This document shows, piece after piece, positions 52,486-61,032 of a stretch of 64,000 bases of DNA. Source of the DNA: JAOUJD01 sp963811265 (GTDB lineage: Bacteria > Pseudomonadota > Gammaproteobacteria > Burkholderiales > Burkholderiaceae_F). A model generated the notes under the pieces. The model was not told where the DNA came from and did no database searches. It saw only the letters and a program-made list of their open reading frames with translations. The stretch is from the NCBI GenBank assembly GCA_963811265.1, contig CAWEQS010000020.1, positions 116,063 through 180,062 of the forward strand. Reading direction: 5' to 3'. Made by a program: the position numbers and the translations under genes. Every line of letters begins with the position of its first letter. Within the stretch, counting starts at the first letter, position 1.

Positions 52486-53451
52486 ATGGCGCTGTCCCTG
52501 CTCTTCATCGTCGACCCGCTGGCGAAGCTCAAGGCCTACAAGGACTCGTCGGTGGCGATGATGCGCGAGGCGGCCGGGCGCGGCCACGCGATCTTCGCCT
52601 GCACGGTCGACGAGATGGCGTTCGGCGGCGTCGTCCGCGCAACCGTGCATCGCCTGCGCATCACCCGGCAGGCCGACCACTGGTACGAGGACCTCGGCGC
52701 GGAGGTCGCCCCGCTCACCGCGTTCGACGCGGTGCTGATGCGCAAGGATCCGCCGTTCGACATCGAGTTCCTGAACGCGACGCTGCTGCTGTCGCGCGCG
52801 GAGGCCGAAGGCGCACGCGTGTTCAACGACCCGCGGGCGCTGCGCGACCACAACGAGAAGCTCGCGATCATGGAGTTCCCGCAGTTCGTGGTGCCGACGC
52901 TGGTGACCCGCGACATCGGGCTGATCAAGGAGTTTCACCTCGAGCACCTGGACGTCGTCGTCAAGCCGCTCGACGGCATGGGCGGCGCCGGCGTGTTCCG
53001 CCTGACGGCGACCGATTCGAACCTCAACTCGATCCTCGAAACCATCACCGCGCAGGGGACTCGAACCGTGATGGCGCAGCGCTACATCCCCGAGATCGTC
53101 GACGGCGACAAGCGCATCCTGCTGATCGCGGGCGAGGCCGTCCCGCACTGCCTCGCGCGCATTCCGGCGCCCGGCGAGTCGCGCGGCAACCTCGCCGCCG
53201 GCGGCACCGGCCGCGCGCAGCCGCTGTCCGACAACGACAAGCGCATCGCCGCAGCGCTCGGCCCGGTGCTGGCGGCGCGCGGCCTGCTGCTCGTCGGGCT
53301 CGACGTCATCGGCGACAACCTGACCGAAGTGAACGTCACCAGCCCCACCTGTTTCGTCGAGATCACCGAGCAGACCGGCTTCAATGTCGCCGGGATGTTC
53401 ATCGACGCGCTCGAAAAGGAGGTCGCGGCCCCGGGCCGCGCACGCGCATGA
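52486..53451 (+). CDS. gshB: Glutathione synthetase
   Basis: ATP-grasp enzyme adding glycine to gamma-glutamylcysteine. The 321 aa protein from ATG 52486 has the family start LSLLFIVDPLAKLKAYKDSS, the segment VLMRKDPPFDIEF, the ATP-binding loop VVKPLDGMGGAGVFRL and the C-terminal LTEVNVTSPTCFVEI. It overlaps the following EIIA gene by four bases. Confidence 0.97.
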   Translation: MALSLLFIVDPLAKLKAYKDSSVAMMREAAGRGHAIFACTVDEMAFGGVVRATVHRLRITRQADHWYEDLGAEVAPLTAFDAVLMRKDPPFDIEFLNATLLLSRAEAEGARVFNDPRALRDHNEKLAIMEFPQFVVPTLVTRDIGLIKEFHLEHLDVVVKPLDGMGGAGVFRLTATDSNLNSILETITAQGTRTVMAQRYIPEIVDGDKRILLIAGEAVPHCLARIPAPGESRGNLAAGGTGRAQPLSDNDKRIAAALGPVLAARGLLLVGLDVIGDNLTEVNVTSPTCFVEITEQTGFNVAGMFIDALEKEVAAPGRARA

Positions 53452-53915
53452 CCGGCATCGTCGTCATCGCCCACGCACCGCTGGCTTCGGCCCTCGGCGA
53501 GTGCGTCGAGCACGTGTACAGCTGCGAGCCCGGCGTCACGCGCCGCGAAGTGCGGCTGCTGGATGTGTCGTCGAGCGAGAAGTTCGAGGAAACGCTGGCG
53601 CGCGCCCGCGCGCTCGTGCGGGAGGTCGACGGCGGCCTCGGCGTGCTCGTGCTGACCGACGCTTTCGGCGCCACGCCGGGCAACGTCGCCACCCAGCTCG
53701 CGGAGCCCGGCCGGGTCGCGGTGGTCGCCGGCGTGAACCTGCCGATGCTGCTGCGCGCTGTCTGTTACCGTGCGGGCCCGTTGGCGGAGCTCGTCACGAA
53801 GGCGATGGCCGGCGGTGAGCAGGGCATCGTCCAGGTCGGAGGCAGCACGGCGGTCCAGAACCAGGCGAACAAGCGGGCCGGGGATGATCAGCAGAGAATT
53901 CAGGATCAACAATAG
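53448..53915 (+). CDS. PTS EIIA component, mannose family
   Basis: A 155 aa phospho-carrier whose active-site His is His9 in VVIAHAPLASAL. The mannose-type EIIA core follows (LGVLVLTDAFGATPGNVATQ, GVNLPMLLRAVCYR). No sugar permease (EIIB/C/D) is encoded nearby. This gshB-EIIA-HPr-EI order is typical of betaproteobacteria and points to a regulatory rather than sugar-uptake PTS. The 3' end overlaps the HPr gene by 32 bases. Confidence 0.9.
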   Translation: MTGIVVIAHAPLASALGECVEHVYSCEPGVTRREVRLLDVSSSEKFEETLARARALVREVDGGLGVLVLTDAFGATPGNVATQLAEPGRVAVVAGVNLPMLLRAVCYRAGPLAELVTKAMAGGEQGIVQVGGSTAVQNQANKRAGDDQQRIQDQQ

Positions 53916-54153
53916 GCTTGGATTGCACGCGCGGCCGTCCGCGCAGCTCACTCAGGTCGCGGGGAAGTTCACGAGCGAGGTCTACATCGCGAAGAACGGA
54001 CGGCGCGTGAATGCCAAGTCGATCATGGGCGTGATGATGCTCGCCGCAGGGCCGGGCTCGACAGTCACCGTCGACGCGGAAGGCCCGGACGAAGAGCAGG
54101 CGATGGAAGCGATCGGCGCGCTGATCGCCTCCCGCTTCGGGGAGCACGAGTAG
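53884..54153 (+). CDS. ptsH: Phosphocarrier protein HPr
   Basis: An 89 aa phospho-carrier. His15 in RLGLHARPSAQL is phosphorylated by enzyme I; Ser46 in NAKSIMGVMMLA is the position used by HPr kinase in other bacteria. ATG 53884 lies inside the end of the EIIA gene, a 32-base overlap that implies coupled translation. It passes phosphate from PtsI to the EIIA encoded just upstream. Confidence 0.95.
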   Translation: MISREFRINNRLGLHARPSAQLTQVAGKFTSEVYIAKNGRRVNAKSIMGVMMLAAGPGSTVTVDAEGPDEEQAMEAIGALIASRFGEHE

Positions 54154-54202
54154 AAGCAGCGGGCGCGGGCCCGGGCCGCCAAGCCGGCCGCAGGTGGAGA
54201 GC

Positions 54203-56023
54203 ATGGCCGAGGGGCGCAGGGACACTCTGACGGGCAGCGGCGTGACGCGCGGGATCGCGATCGGCCGCGCGCACCTGCTCGCGAAGTCCGAGCTCGACGT
54301 TCGCCAGTACACCATCGAGCGGCGTGACGTCGTCCACGAGATCGGCCGCCTGACGACCGGCTTCAACGCGGTCCGCAGCGAGCTCGACCACCTGAAGTCG
54401 AACATCTCGGCTGGCGCTCCGTCCGAGGTGGCGGCCTTCCTCGACCTGCACCGCATGATCCTCGACGACGCGCTGCTCGCCGATGCGCCGCGCGACCTGA
54501 TCCGCACCCGGCTGATCAACGCCGAGTGGGCCCTGACCATCCAGCTCGAGGAGGTGTGCCGGCAGTTCCAGGCCATCGACGACGAGTACCTGCGCGAGCG
54601 GTCCACCGACGTCCGCCACGTCGTGGAGCGCGTGCTGGCCGCGCTGGCGCAGGGGCGGCCGACGACGATGGCGCTGCCGCGCAAGCTGGCCCCCGGCGAG
54701 CGGATCGTCCTCGTCGCGCGGGACCTCGCGCCGGCCGACATGCTGCACCTGAAGGACCGGGCCGACGTCGACCTCGCGGGGTTCGTCACCGAGCTCGGCG
54801 GGCCGACGTCGCACACCGCGATCCTCGCGCGCAGCCTCGGGCTGCCTGCCCTGGTGGGCGCCGACAACGCGCGCAAGGTGATCGAGGAGGGCGACCTGCT
54901 CGTCATCGACGCGGACGCGGACATCATCGTCGTCAACCCGAGCGCGGAGGAGATCGCCGAGTTCCACCGTCGCGTCCGGGAGCAGAACGAGCAGCGCCTG
55001 CAGCTGCGCAAGCTGAAGGGACGGCTCGCGCGCACCAGCGACGGCATTGCCGTCGAGTTGCTTGCCAACATCGAGCTGCCGCAGGACGCGCGCGACGCGC
55101 TCGAGGCCGGCGCTGACGGCATCGGCCTGTTCCGCTCCGAGTTCCTCTTCATGGACCGCAACGAACTGCCGTCGGAGGACGAGCAGTACGAGGCGTACGC
55201 CAGGGTCGCGCGCGCGATGAAGGGCAAGCCGGTCGTGATCCGGACGCTGGACATCGGCGCCGACAAGGTCCTGACCGCGACGGCGCGCGAGAGCCTCGGC
55301 ATGGGGCGCGGCGCGCCGCGCCCGGAGTCCAACCCGGCGCTGGGACTGCGCGCGATCCGCTACTGCCTCGCGTATCCGGAGCTGTTCCTCACCCAGCTGC
55401 GCGCGATCCTGCGCGCCTCCGAAGTCGGCACGGTCCGCATCCTCGTGCCGATGCTGGCGCACGCGCACGAGATCGAGCAGGCGCTGGCGTTCGTCGCCCG
55501 CGCCAAGGAACAGTTGAAGGAGCGGAAGCAGAAGTACGACGGCCGCGTGCTGATCGGCGGCATGATCGAGGTGCCGGCGGCGGCGTTGTCGGTGACCCAG
55601 TTCGTCGAGAAGCTGAAGTTCCTGTCGATAGGCACCAACGACCTGATCCAGTACACGCTCGCGATCGACCGGTCGGACTCGAGCGTCGCCCATCTCTACG
55701 ACCACCTGCATCCGGCCGTGCTCCACCTGATCGCGAGCACGATCAAGGGCGGGGCGCGCGCAGGCGTCCCGGTCGCTGTCTGCGGCGAACTCGCGGGCGA
55801 GCTCGACATGACCGAGCTGCTGCTCGGCATGGGACTGCGCCAGTTCTCGATGCACCCGTCGCAGATCCTGCCGGTCAAGGAGCAGTTGTTCGGCCTCTCG
55901 ACGAAAGACGCGTCGCGGCTGGCCACCCGCGTGTTGCGCGAGTCGGACCCGATCAAGATCCGCGCCGCGCTCGACTATCGCAGGGAGCCGCCGGCGCAGG
56001 CGCCGGTGCGCTCCGTCGCCTAG
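54203..56023 (+). CDS. ptsI: PTS enzyme I
   Basis: Takes phosphate from phosphoenolpyruvate and gives it to HPr. The 606 aa protein has the phospho-His near residue 204 in TELGGPTSHTAILARSLGLP, a swivel domain before it, and the PEP-binding barrel with GIGLFRSEFLFM, IGGMIEVPAAALSV and VAVCGELAGELDM (catalytic Cys). ATG 54203 is chosen because GGAGA lies just upstream; a GTG nine bases earlier is possible. It ends overlapping the convergent isomerase gene by four bases. Confidence 0.95.
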   Translation: MAEGRRDTLTGSGVTRGIAIGRAHLLAKSELDVRQYTIERRDVVHEIGRLTTGFNAVRSELDHLKSNISAGAPSEVAAFLDLHRMILDDALLADAPRDLIRTRLINAEWALTIQLEEVCRQFQAIDDEYLRERSTDVRHVVERVLAALAQGRPTTMALPRKLAPGERIVLVARDLAPADMLHLKDRADVDLAGFVTELGGPTSHTAILARSLGLPALVGADNARKVIEEGDLLVIDADADIIVVNPSAEEIAEFHRRVREQNEQRLQLRKLKGRLARTSDGIAVELLANIELPQDARDALEAGADGIGLFRSEFLFMDRNELPSEDEQYEAYARVARAMKGKPVVIRTLDIGADKVLTATARESLGMGRGAPRPESNPALGLRAIRYCLAYPELFLTQLRAILRASEVGTVRILVPMLAHAHEIEQALAFVARAKEQLKERKQKYDGRVLIGGMIEVPAAALSVTQFVEKLKFLSIGTNDLIQYTLAIDRSDSSVAHLYDHLHPAVLHLIASTIKGGARAGVPVAVCGELAGELDMTELLLGMGLRQFSMHPSQILPVKEQLFGLSTKDASRLATRVLRESDPIKIRAALDYRREPPAQAPVRSVA

Positions 56024-56625
56024 AACGGTCCGCTCGCCAGCCAGCGTTCGATCTGAGGCAGCCGGTCGTTGCCCCAGAACATCTCGCCGTCGACGACGAT
56101 CGTCGGCGCGCCGAACACGCCGAGCGCGATCGCATCCTCCACCCGTTTGCGCAACGCGTCCTTGATCGCCGGCTCCTGCGCGCCTTCCATCAGCGTCCGG
56201 CCATCGATGCCGAGCGACTGCGCGATCTGGGCGATGACGCCCGCATCCGAGATGTCCCGATCGTCCTGGAAGAAGGCGCGGAACACGGCGTGCACGAAGG
56301 GATTGGCCTGGTCGGGCTGGTGCTGCTGCAGCCACAGCACCGCGCGGCTCGCGGCCACTGCGCCGATCGGGAACTTCGACGGGTGGCGATAGCGCACGCC
56401 CGCGAAGCGCGCGGAACGCTCGAAGTCGTGCACCGAATACTTCGCCTTGGGACCGTACTGCTCGGTCAGCGGCGCGCTGCCCGACGCCTTGAACACGGCA
56501 CCGAGCAGGATCGGCTGGAAGACGACCTGGCGTCCGTGGCGCGCCGCGAGCGGCTCGATCTGCTCGGAGGCCAGGAAGGAGTAGGGCGACGAGAAGTCGA
56601 AGTGGAAGTCGATGGGATTCGGCAT
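56020..56625 (-). CDS. 2-hydroxychromene-2-carboxylate isomerase-like (DsbA family)
   Basis: Kappa-class-like glutathione enzyme of 201 aa. The thioredoxin fold has Ser in place of the redox Cys (FDFSSPYSFLASEQ), and the cis-Pro region is GVFGAPTIVVDGEMFWGNDR. Relatives isomerise 2-hydroxychromene-2-carboxylate in naphthalene degradation using glutathione, but many are uncharacterised; no naphthalene genes are present. Its closeness to gshA-gshB is suggestive only. Confidence 0.88.
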   Translation of the reverse strand: MPNPIDFHFDFSSPYSFLASEQIEPLAARHGRQVVFQPILLGAVFKASGSAPLTEQYGPKAKYSVHDFERSARFAGVRYRHPSKFPIGAVAASRAVLWLQQHQPDQANPFVHAVFRAFFQDDRDISDAGVIAQIAQSLGIDGRTLMEGAQEPAIKDALRKRVEDAIALGVFGAPTIVVDGEMFWGNDRLPQIERWLASGPF

Positions 56626-56652
56626 GTGGTCCTCGTTGTGTCGTCCACCCGC

Positions 56653-57420
56653 TCAGGTCATCGGGCCGTAGTGCATGCGGGTGCGGTAATGCATGGCGAC
56701 ACGGCCGCCGACGGCATGCGTGTCGAAGAGCGTTTCGAGCGCGGCGGACATCTCGGCGTGACGCGGATGTCCGGGCGGCGGCATGTAGGACGCCGAGCCG
56801 ACGAGCGCCTTCAGTTCGTCCCGGCTCAGGGAGCGCGGATTGTCGAAGTACGCCACGTCCGGCAGCATCGGCGCGAAGAAACGACCGATCGCGTCCTGGT
56901 CGACGTGCCGATGCGAGACCTTCTCGTAGTCGATGCCATACGTCTTCAGCAGCGCCTCGTAGCCTTCGAGGAAAGCTGTCCCCGTCGCCGGCCGATCGTT
57001 CCAGATCAGCGCGGCCCAGCCGCCGGGCATGAGGATGCGTCGAGCCTCGGCGCCCGCCCGAGGGGGATCGAACCAGTGGAACGCCTGGCCGGCGATCGCG
57101 AGGTGCGCACAGCGAGCGTCCAGCGTCGTCTCCTCGGCGCGCCCGTCCACGCTCAGGTAGCGGCCGAAATGCGCGAGCCGCTCGTCGCCGACGACGCGCA
57201 TCGCGGCATTCGGCTCGACGCCGATGACGGAGCAGCCCGCGCGCAGGAAGGGCTCGGCCGACAGGCCGGTGCCGACGCCGATGTCCACCACCACGCCGTT
57301 CTCGGGCAATGCGCCGGCGGAGCGCAGGTGGGACACGATCGCATCCGGATAGGTCGGCCGGCCGCGTGTGTACACGGAGGCACGGTCGCTGAAGCGTTCG
57401 GTCGGTTGCATCGGCTCCAT
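56653..57420 (-). CDS. Class I SAM-dependent methyltransferase
   Basis: A 255 aa cytosolic enzyme. SAM motif I is VVVDIGVGTGLSAEPFLRAG near residue 40, motif II VIGVEPNAAMR, and LIWNDRPATGTAFLEG belongs to the core fold. It opens with ERFSDRASVYTRGRPTYPDA, a hallmark of the SmtA/UbiE-like group that includes trans-aconitate methyltransferase relatives. The substrate is unknown. It is read toward the isomerase with a 27-base gap. Confidence 0.87.
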   Translation of the reverse strand: MEPMQPTERFSDRASVYTRGRPTYPDAIVSHLRSAGALPENGVVVDIGVGTGLSAEPFLRAGCSVIGVEPNAAMRVVGDERLAHFGRYLSVDGRAEETTLDARCAHLAIAGQAFHWFDPPRAGAEARRILMPGGWAALIWNDRPATGTAFLEGYEALLKTYGIDYEKVSHRHVDQDAIGRFFAPMLPDVAYFDNPRSLSRDELKALVGSASYMPPPGHPRHAEMSAALETLFDTHAVGGRVAMHYRTRMHYGPMT

Positions 57421-57425
57421 GCGAC

Positions 57426-58223
57426 CTACTCGTCCATCACGGAGTCGAGGCCGCGGTGCACGCCGGCCAGGGAGTGGACCCTGCGGATCGCGAGCAGCGC
57501 GCCGTCGACGTACGGTTCGGCGCTCGCGCCCGACTCGTGTTTCACGTGCAGGCGCTGGCCTGGACTGCCGAAGATCGCCTCGACCCCGATCACGTAGCCC
57601 GGCAGACGGACGGAGTGCACGCGCACGCCGTTCACTTCCGCGCCGCGCGCCTCGCGCGGTCCGCGGATCGCGTCGATCGGCACGCCTTCGCGCGGCTTCT
57701 GCACGGCACCCAGCCGGAACGCGAGTTCGCGTGCGGTGCCCGACGGCGCGTCGACCTTGTCCTCGTGCGCGTAGTCGATGACCTCGAAGTGGTCGAGGTA
57801 GCGCGCGGCGATCTGCGCGAACTTCTGCAGCAGCACGGCGGTGATCGCGAAGTTGCCGCAGGCGAGAACGCCGCGCGAGGCCCTGCGCGCGCGGGCGTCG
57901 ATCTCGCGGTAGTCGTCGTCGGTGAGCCCGGAGGTGCCGACCACCACGTGCGCGCCGGCGTCGAGCGCGGCCAGGATGTTGGCCTTCGCGCTATCAGGCT
58001 TGGTGTACTCGACGAACACGTCGCAGCCCACGGCGAGTGCTTCCGCGGCGGTCTGGAACACAGGCGTCCTGAGCGCCGGCTCGCCGAGCGCTTCTCCCAG
58101 CTGTCGCCCGGCCGCGCTGCGCGCGACGGCGGCGACGAGTTCGAGGTCGGGCTGCCGGGCGATCCCGCGCGCAAGCGCCGATCCGGCCCAGCCGGTGGCG
58201 CCGGCCAGTACGAGACGCGTCAT
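57426..58223 (-). CDS. DapB-like reductase with altered active site
   Basis: A 265 aa Rossmann-fold protein of the 4-hydroxy-tetrahydrodipicolinate reductase family. NAD(P) motif AGATGWAGSALARGI, then EYTKPDSAKANILAALDAGA, VVVGTSGLTDDD and the substrate loop HEDKVDAPSGTAREL. In E. coli DapB the loop reads EAHHRHK; aligned by eye this protein has DYAHEDK, keeping the second His and the Lys but replacing the first catalytic His with Ala. It may be a lysine-pathway enzyme or a paralogue with another substrate. The surrounding acyl-CoA genes favour the latter. Confidence 0.75.
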   Translation of the reverse strand: MTRLVLAGATGWAGSALARGIARQPDLELVAAVARSAAGRQLGEALGEPALRTPVFQTAAEALAVGCDVFVEYTKPDSAKANILAALDAGAHVVVGTSGLTDDDYREIDARARRASRGVLACGNFAITAVLLQKFAQIAARYLDHFEVIDYAHEDKVDAPSGTARELAFRLGAVQKPREGVPIDAIRGPREARGAEVNGVRVHSVRLPGYVIGVEAIFGSPGQRLHVKHESGASAEPYVDGALLAIRRVHSLAGVHRGLDSVMDE

Positions 58224-58264
58224 CGTTCGTCCTCCCTTGCAGTGGCGCCGCTGTCGCTTGCGCC

Positions 58265-59389
58265 TTAGAGGCTGCGGGCGATCAGGATGCGCTGGATGTC
58301 GCTCGTGCCCTCGTAGATCTGGCACACGCGCACGTCGCGGTAGATCCGCTCGACGGGAAAGTCGGTCACGTAGCCGTAGCCGCCGTGGATCTGGATCGCG
58401 TCCGAGCAGACCCGTTCGGCCATCTCCGAGGCGAAGAGCTTGGCCATCGCCGCTTCCTTCAGGCAGGGCTGCCCTGCGTCCTTCAGCTGCGCCGCGTGGT
58501 GAATCAGCTGCCGGGCCGCTTCGAGCTGCGTCGCCATGTCGGCCAGGCGGAACTGCACGGCCTGGTGCTCGTAGATCGGCTTGCCGAACGCGACGCGCTC
58601 CTTGGCGTAGCGCAGCGCCGCCTCGTATGCTGCACGCGCCATGCCGAGCGACTGCGACGCGATGCCGATGCGACCGCCCTCCAGGCCGGACAGCGCGATC
58701 TTGTAGCCCGCGCCCTCGTCGCCGATGAGGTTGGCGGCCGGAACGCGGCAGTTCTCGAGCAGGATCTGCGCGGTGTCCGACGCGTGCTGGCCCATCTTTT
58801 CCTCGATGCGCGCCACGACGTACCCGGGCGTGGAGGTCTCGACGAGGAAGGCGCTGATGCCGCGCTTGCCCGCGCTGCGGTCGGTCACCGCCATGACGAT
58901 GGCGACGTCGCCGTGCTTGCCGCTGGTGATGAACTGCTTGACGCCGTCGAGCACGTAGAAGTCGCCGTCGCGGCGCGCGGTGGTGCGCAGCCCGGACGCC
59001 TCGGAGCCCACGTGAGGCTCGGTCAGGCAGAACGCTCCGAGCATCTCGCCGCGGGCGAGCGGGACCAGGTAGCGCCGCTTCTGCTCCTCGGTCGCCCAGC
59101 CCATCAGGATCGAGCACACCGGGCAGTTGTTGACGCTGATGATCGTCGAGGTCGCGCCGTCGCCGGCTGCGATCTCCTCGAGCGCGATGGCGAGCGCCAG
59201 GTAGTCCATGCCGGCGCCGCCGTAGTGGTCGGGAACGGCGATGCCGAAGGTGCCGAGGGCCGCAAGCTCGGCGAGGGCTTGCTTCGGGAACGTGGCGTTG
59301 CGGTCCCACTCGGCCGCGAAGGGCGCCAGGCGCTGTTGCGCGAAGTCGCGCAGGCTGTCGCGCAGCAGGCGGTGCTCGTCGGTCAGCAT
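58265..59389 (-). CDS. Acyl-CoA dehydrogenase
   Basis: FAD enzyme of 374 aa that forms the 2,3-enoyl-CoA. It shows the family signatures CLTEPHVGSEASGLRTTARR in the middle domain and IQIHGGYGYVTDFPVERIYR at the C-terminus, with catalytic Glu in CQIYEGTSDIQR. Short-chain type by length and motifs; the substrate chain length is not predictable. It heads a minus-strand run that includes DapB-like, RidA, SDR and thiolase genes. Confidence 0.95.
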   Translation of the reverse strand: MLTDEHRLLRDSLRDFAQQRLAPFAAEWDRNATFPKQALAELAALGTFGIAVPDHYGGAGMDYLALAIALEEIAAGDGATSTIISVNNCPVCSILMGWATEEQKRRYLVPLARGEMLGAFCLTEPHVGSEASGLRTTARRDGDFYVLDGVKQFITSGKHGDVAIVMAVTDRSAGKRGISAFLVETSTPGYVVARIEEKMGQHASDTAQILLENCRVPAANLIGDEGAGYKIALSGLEGGRIGIASQSLGMARAAYEAALRYAKERVAFGKPIYEHQAVQFRLADMATQLEAARQLIHHAAQLKDAGQPCLKEAAMAKLFASEMAERVCSDAIQIHGGYGYVTDFPVERIYRDVRVCQIYEGTSDIQRILIARSL

Positions 59390-59396
59390 CGGCGGG

Positions 59397-59849
59397 TCAC
59401 TCCGCGCGCTTTGGCGGTGGCGGCTCGTACGTCAGCCAGGTCACGCGCCGCAGCACCAGCGTGCCGACGACGAAGCCGGCCACCAGCACGGCGACGAGCA
59501 GCGGTCCGCCGCCGACGATCCCGGAAACCAGCAGCACGTCCGACGTGCAGCTCAGCCTGCGGGAAGCCGGGCACCACATGTAGCTGATCATCGCGGCCAC
59601 GCCGATCCAGGTTGCGATGCCCACGAGCAGCGCGCGCGTCATGGACTCGCGCATCGCGGTGATCTTCCTGGCCGCGTTCTGGTACAGCAGGAAGCTGAAC
59701 AGCATCGACAGCAGCCCGGGAATCGCAATGAAGACCCAGGTCGGCATGCCGACCTCGTTCGCGAAGTCGTTCATGATGGTCTCCACCGTGCCGGCCCCGA
59801 GCCAGGTGAAGATGCCAAACAGCAGCATGGCGAAGACCGCGATCGGCAT
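59397..59849 (-). CDS. Four-helix membrane protein of unknown function
   Basis: A 150 aa hydrophobic protein: helices near residues 3-22 (VFAMLLFGIFTWLGAG), 38-56 (VFIAIPGLLSMLFSFLLY), 70-90 and 105-130. A short loop between helices 3 and 4 holds two Cys (WCPASRRLSCTS). I recognise no family. It sits between the acyl-CoA dehydrogenase and RidA genes with gaps of 7 and 9 bases, so it is co-transcribed. Confidence 0.7.
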   Translation of the reverse strand: MPIAVFAMLLFGIFTWLGAGTVETIMNDFANEVGMPTWVFIAIPGLLSMLFSFLLYQNAARKITAMRESMTRALLVGIATWIGVAAMISYMWCPASRRLSCTSDVLLVSGIVGGGPLLVAVLVAGFVVGTLVLRRVTWLTYEPPPPKRAE

Positions 59850-59858
59850 GGTCGGTGC

Positions 59859-60251
59859 CTAGTTCCAGTGGCGGCGGCGGGCGGTGACTTCGATCTCGAT
59901 CTTCATCCGTGCATCGACGAGGCCGCACACGAGCGCGGTGGCGGCCGGCCGGGCCTTGCCGAGGTGCTCGCCGAAGATCGGCGCGAGCTGCTCGAACAGC
60001 GCGGCGTCGACCAGAAAGTAGCGGACCCGGACGATGTCGTCGAGGGAGCAGCCCGCCTGCTCGAGCGCCGCGGCGATGTTGCGGAAGCACTGGCGTGCCT
60101 GCGCCGCGGGATCGGGGTCGATCGTCATCTTCGCGTAGTCGAAGCCGGTCGTGCCGGAGACGTGGACGTAGTCGCCCTCGACCACGGCGCGGCTGTATCC
60201 CGCGACCGCCTCGAAGCTGGACCCGGACGAAATGAGCTTGCGCTCGGTCAT
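59859..60251 (-). CDS. RidA family protein
   Basis: A 130 aa trimeric enamine/imine deaminase-like protein. The features are SSGSSFEAVAGYSRAVVEGD at the start and DDIVRVRYFLVDAALFEQLA in the middle, with the family C-terminus ARPAATALVCGLVDARMKIE. The Arg of archetypal RidA (active-site R105) seems present as AR. It starts at ATG 60251, four bases downstream of the SDR gene. Confidence 0.88.
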   Translation of the reverse strand: MTERKLISSGSSFEAVAGYSRAVVEGDYVHVSGTTGFDYAKMTIDPDPAAQARQCFRNIAAALEQAGCSLDDIVRVRYFLVDAALFEQLAPIFGEHLGKARPAATALVCGLVDARMKIEIEVTARRRHWN

Positions 60252-60255
60252 GCGT

Positions 60256-60963
60256 TCACCATGAGAGTTGTTCGCCGCCGTAGTTGAGGAACTTGCCGTT
60301 GTGCGAGGCGTTCGCGGCGGCGAGCACGCGGCGCATCCCGGAGACGCTCGTCGCCGCATCGATGTCGGCGCCAGTGCCGCCCATGTCGGTGCGCACCCAG
60401 CCCGGATGGAAGGCGACGCACACCACGCCGCGCGCGCCCAGCTCGAGGCTCGCCGCCTTGACGGCCGCGTTCACGGCCGCCTTGCTCGCCCGGTACAGCC
60501 AGCCCGCGCTGCTCGACATCAGCGAGACCGATCCCATGCGGCTCGACACCACCGCGATCCTGCTGCGCGCGTCCGTCAGCGCGGGCGCGAGCGCCGAGAT
60601 CAGCTGCATCGGTGCGCGGACGTTCGTCCGCATCACCAGGTCGAACTCGTCGTCGCCGGGCGCCGTGAGCGCGTTGACGCGCGGCCCGTAGACGCCGGCG
60701 TTGACGATGGCGACGTCGATCACGCGGCCGTGGAGCTGCGCGGGCAGGGCGGCCACGGCGGCGGCGTCGAGCACGTCGAGGCGCAGCGGTTCGCCCCCCG
60801 CGCCGCGGACTGCCGCCATTCCATCGTCGGAGCGGGCCGTGCCGACGACGCGCGCCCCGTCCGCTGCGTACTGACGGACGAACTCGAGCCCGATGCCGCG
60901 CGAGGCGCCGATCACGAGGACCGTGGTCCCCGCGCCGGCGTCGTGGTGCTGTTCGTTCGTCAC
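60256..60963 (-). CDS. Short-chain dehydrogenase/reductase
   Basis: NAD(P)-dependent oxidoreductase of 235 aa. Cofactor motif VIGASRGIGLEFVRQYAADG, structural NAG in IVNAGVYGPRV and catalytic Ser-Tyr-Lys in SSRMGSVSLMSSSAGWLYRA followed by SKAAVN. The C-terminal part (VCVAFHPGWVRTDMGGTGAD) is typical. It lies in the acyl-CoA gene run, upstream of RidA. Confidence 0.93.
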   Translation of the reverse strand: MTNEQHHDAGAGTTVLVIGASRGIGLEFVRQYAADGARVVGTARSDDGMAAVRGAGGEPLRLDVLDAAAVAALPAQLHGRVIDVAIVNAGVYGPRVNALTAPGDDEFDLVMRTNVRAPMQLISALAPALTDARSRIAVVSSRMGSVSLMSSSAGWLYRASKAAVNAAVKAASLELGARGVVCVAFHPGWVRTDMGGTGADIDAATSVSGMRRVLAAANASHNGKFLNYGGEQLSW

Positions 60964-61032
60964 GTCAGCTCGACTTCAGCGTGCCGCTTCAGAGAAGCTC
61001 GGGCGGCCGAGCGCCGGCCGCGCGCGGGAGAT

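Noticed and set aside
53448..56023. Sugar-uptake PTS operon
   Set aside because: Only EIIA, HPr and enzyme I are present. Without EIIB/C/D it is a regulatory PTS, a standard arrangement in betaproteobacteria.
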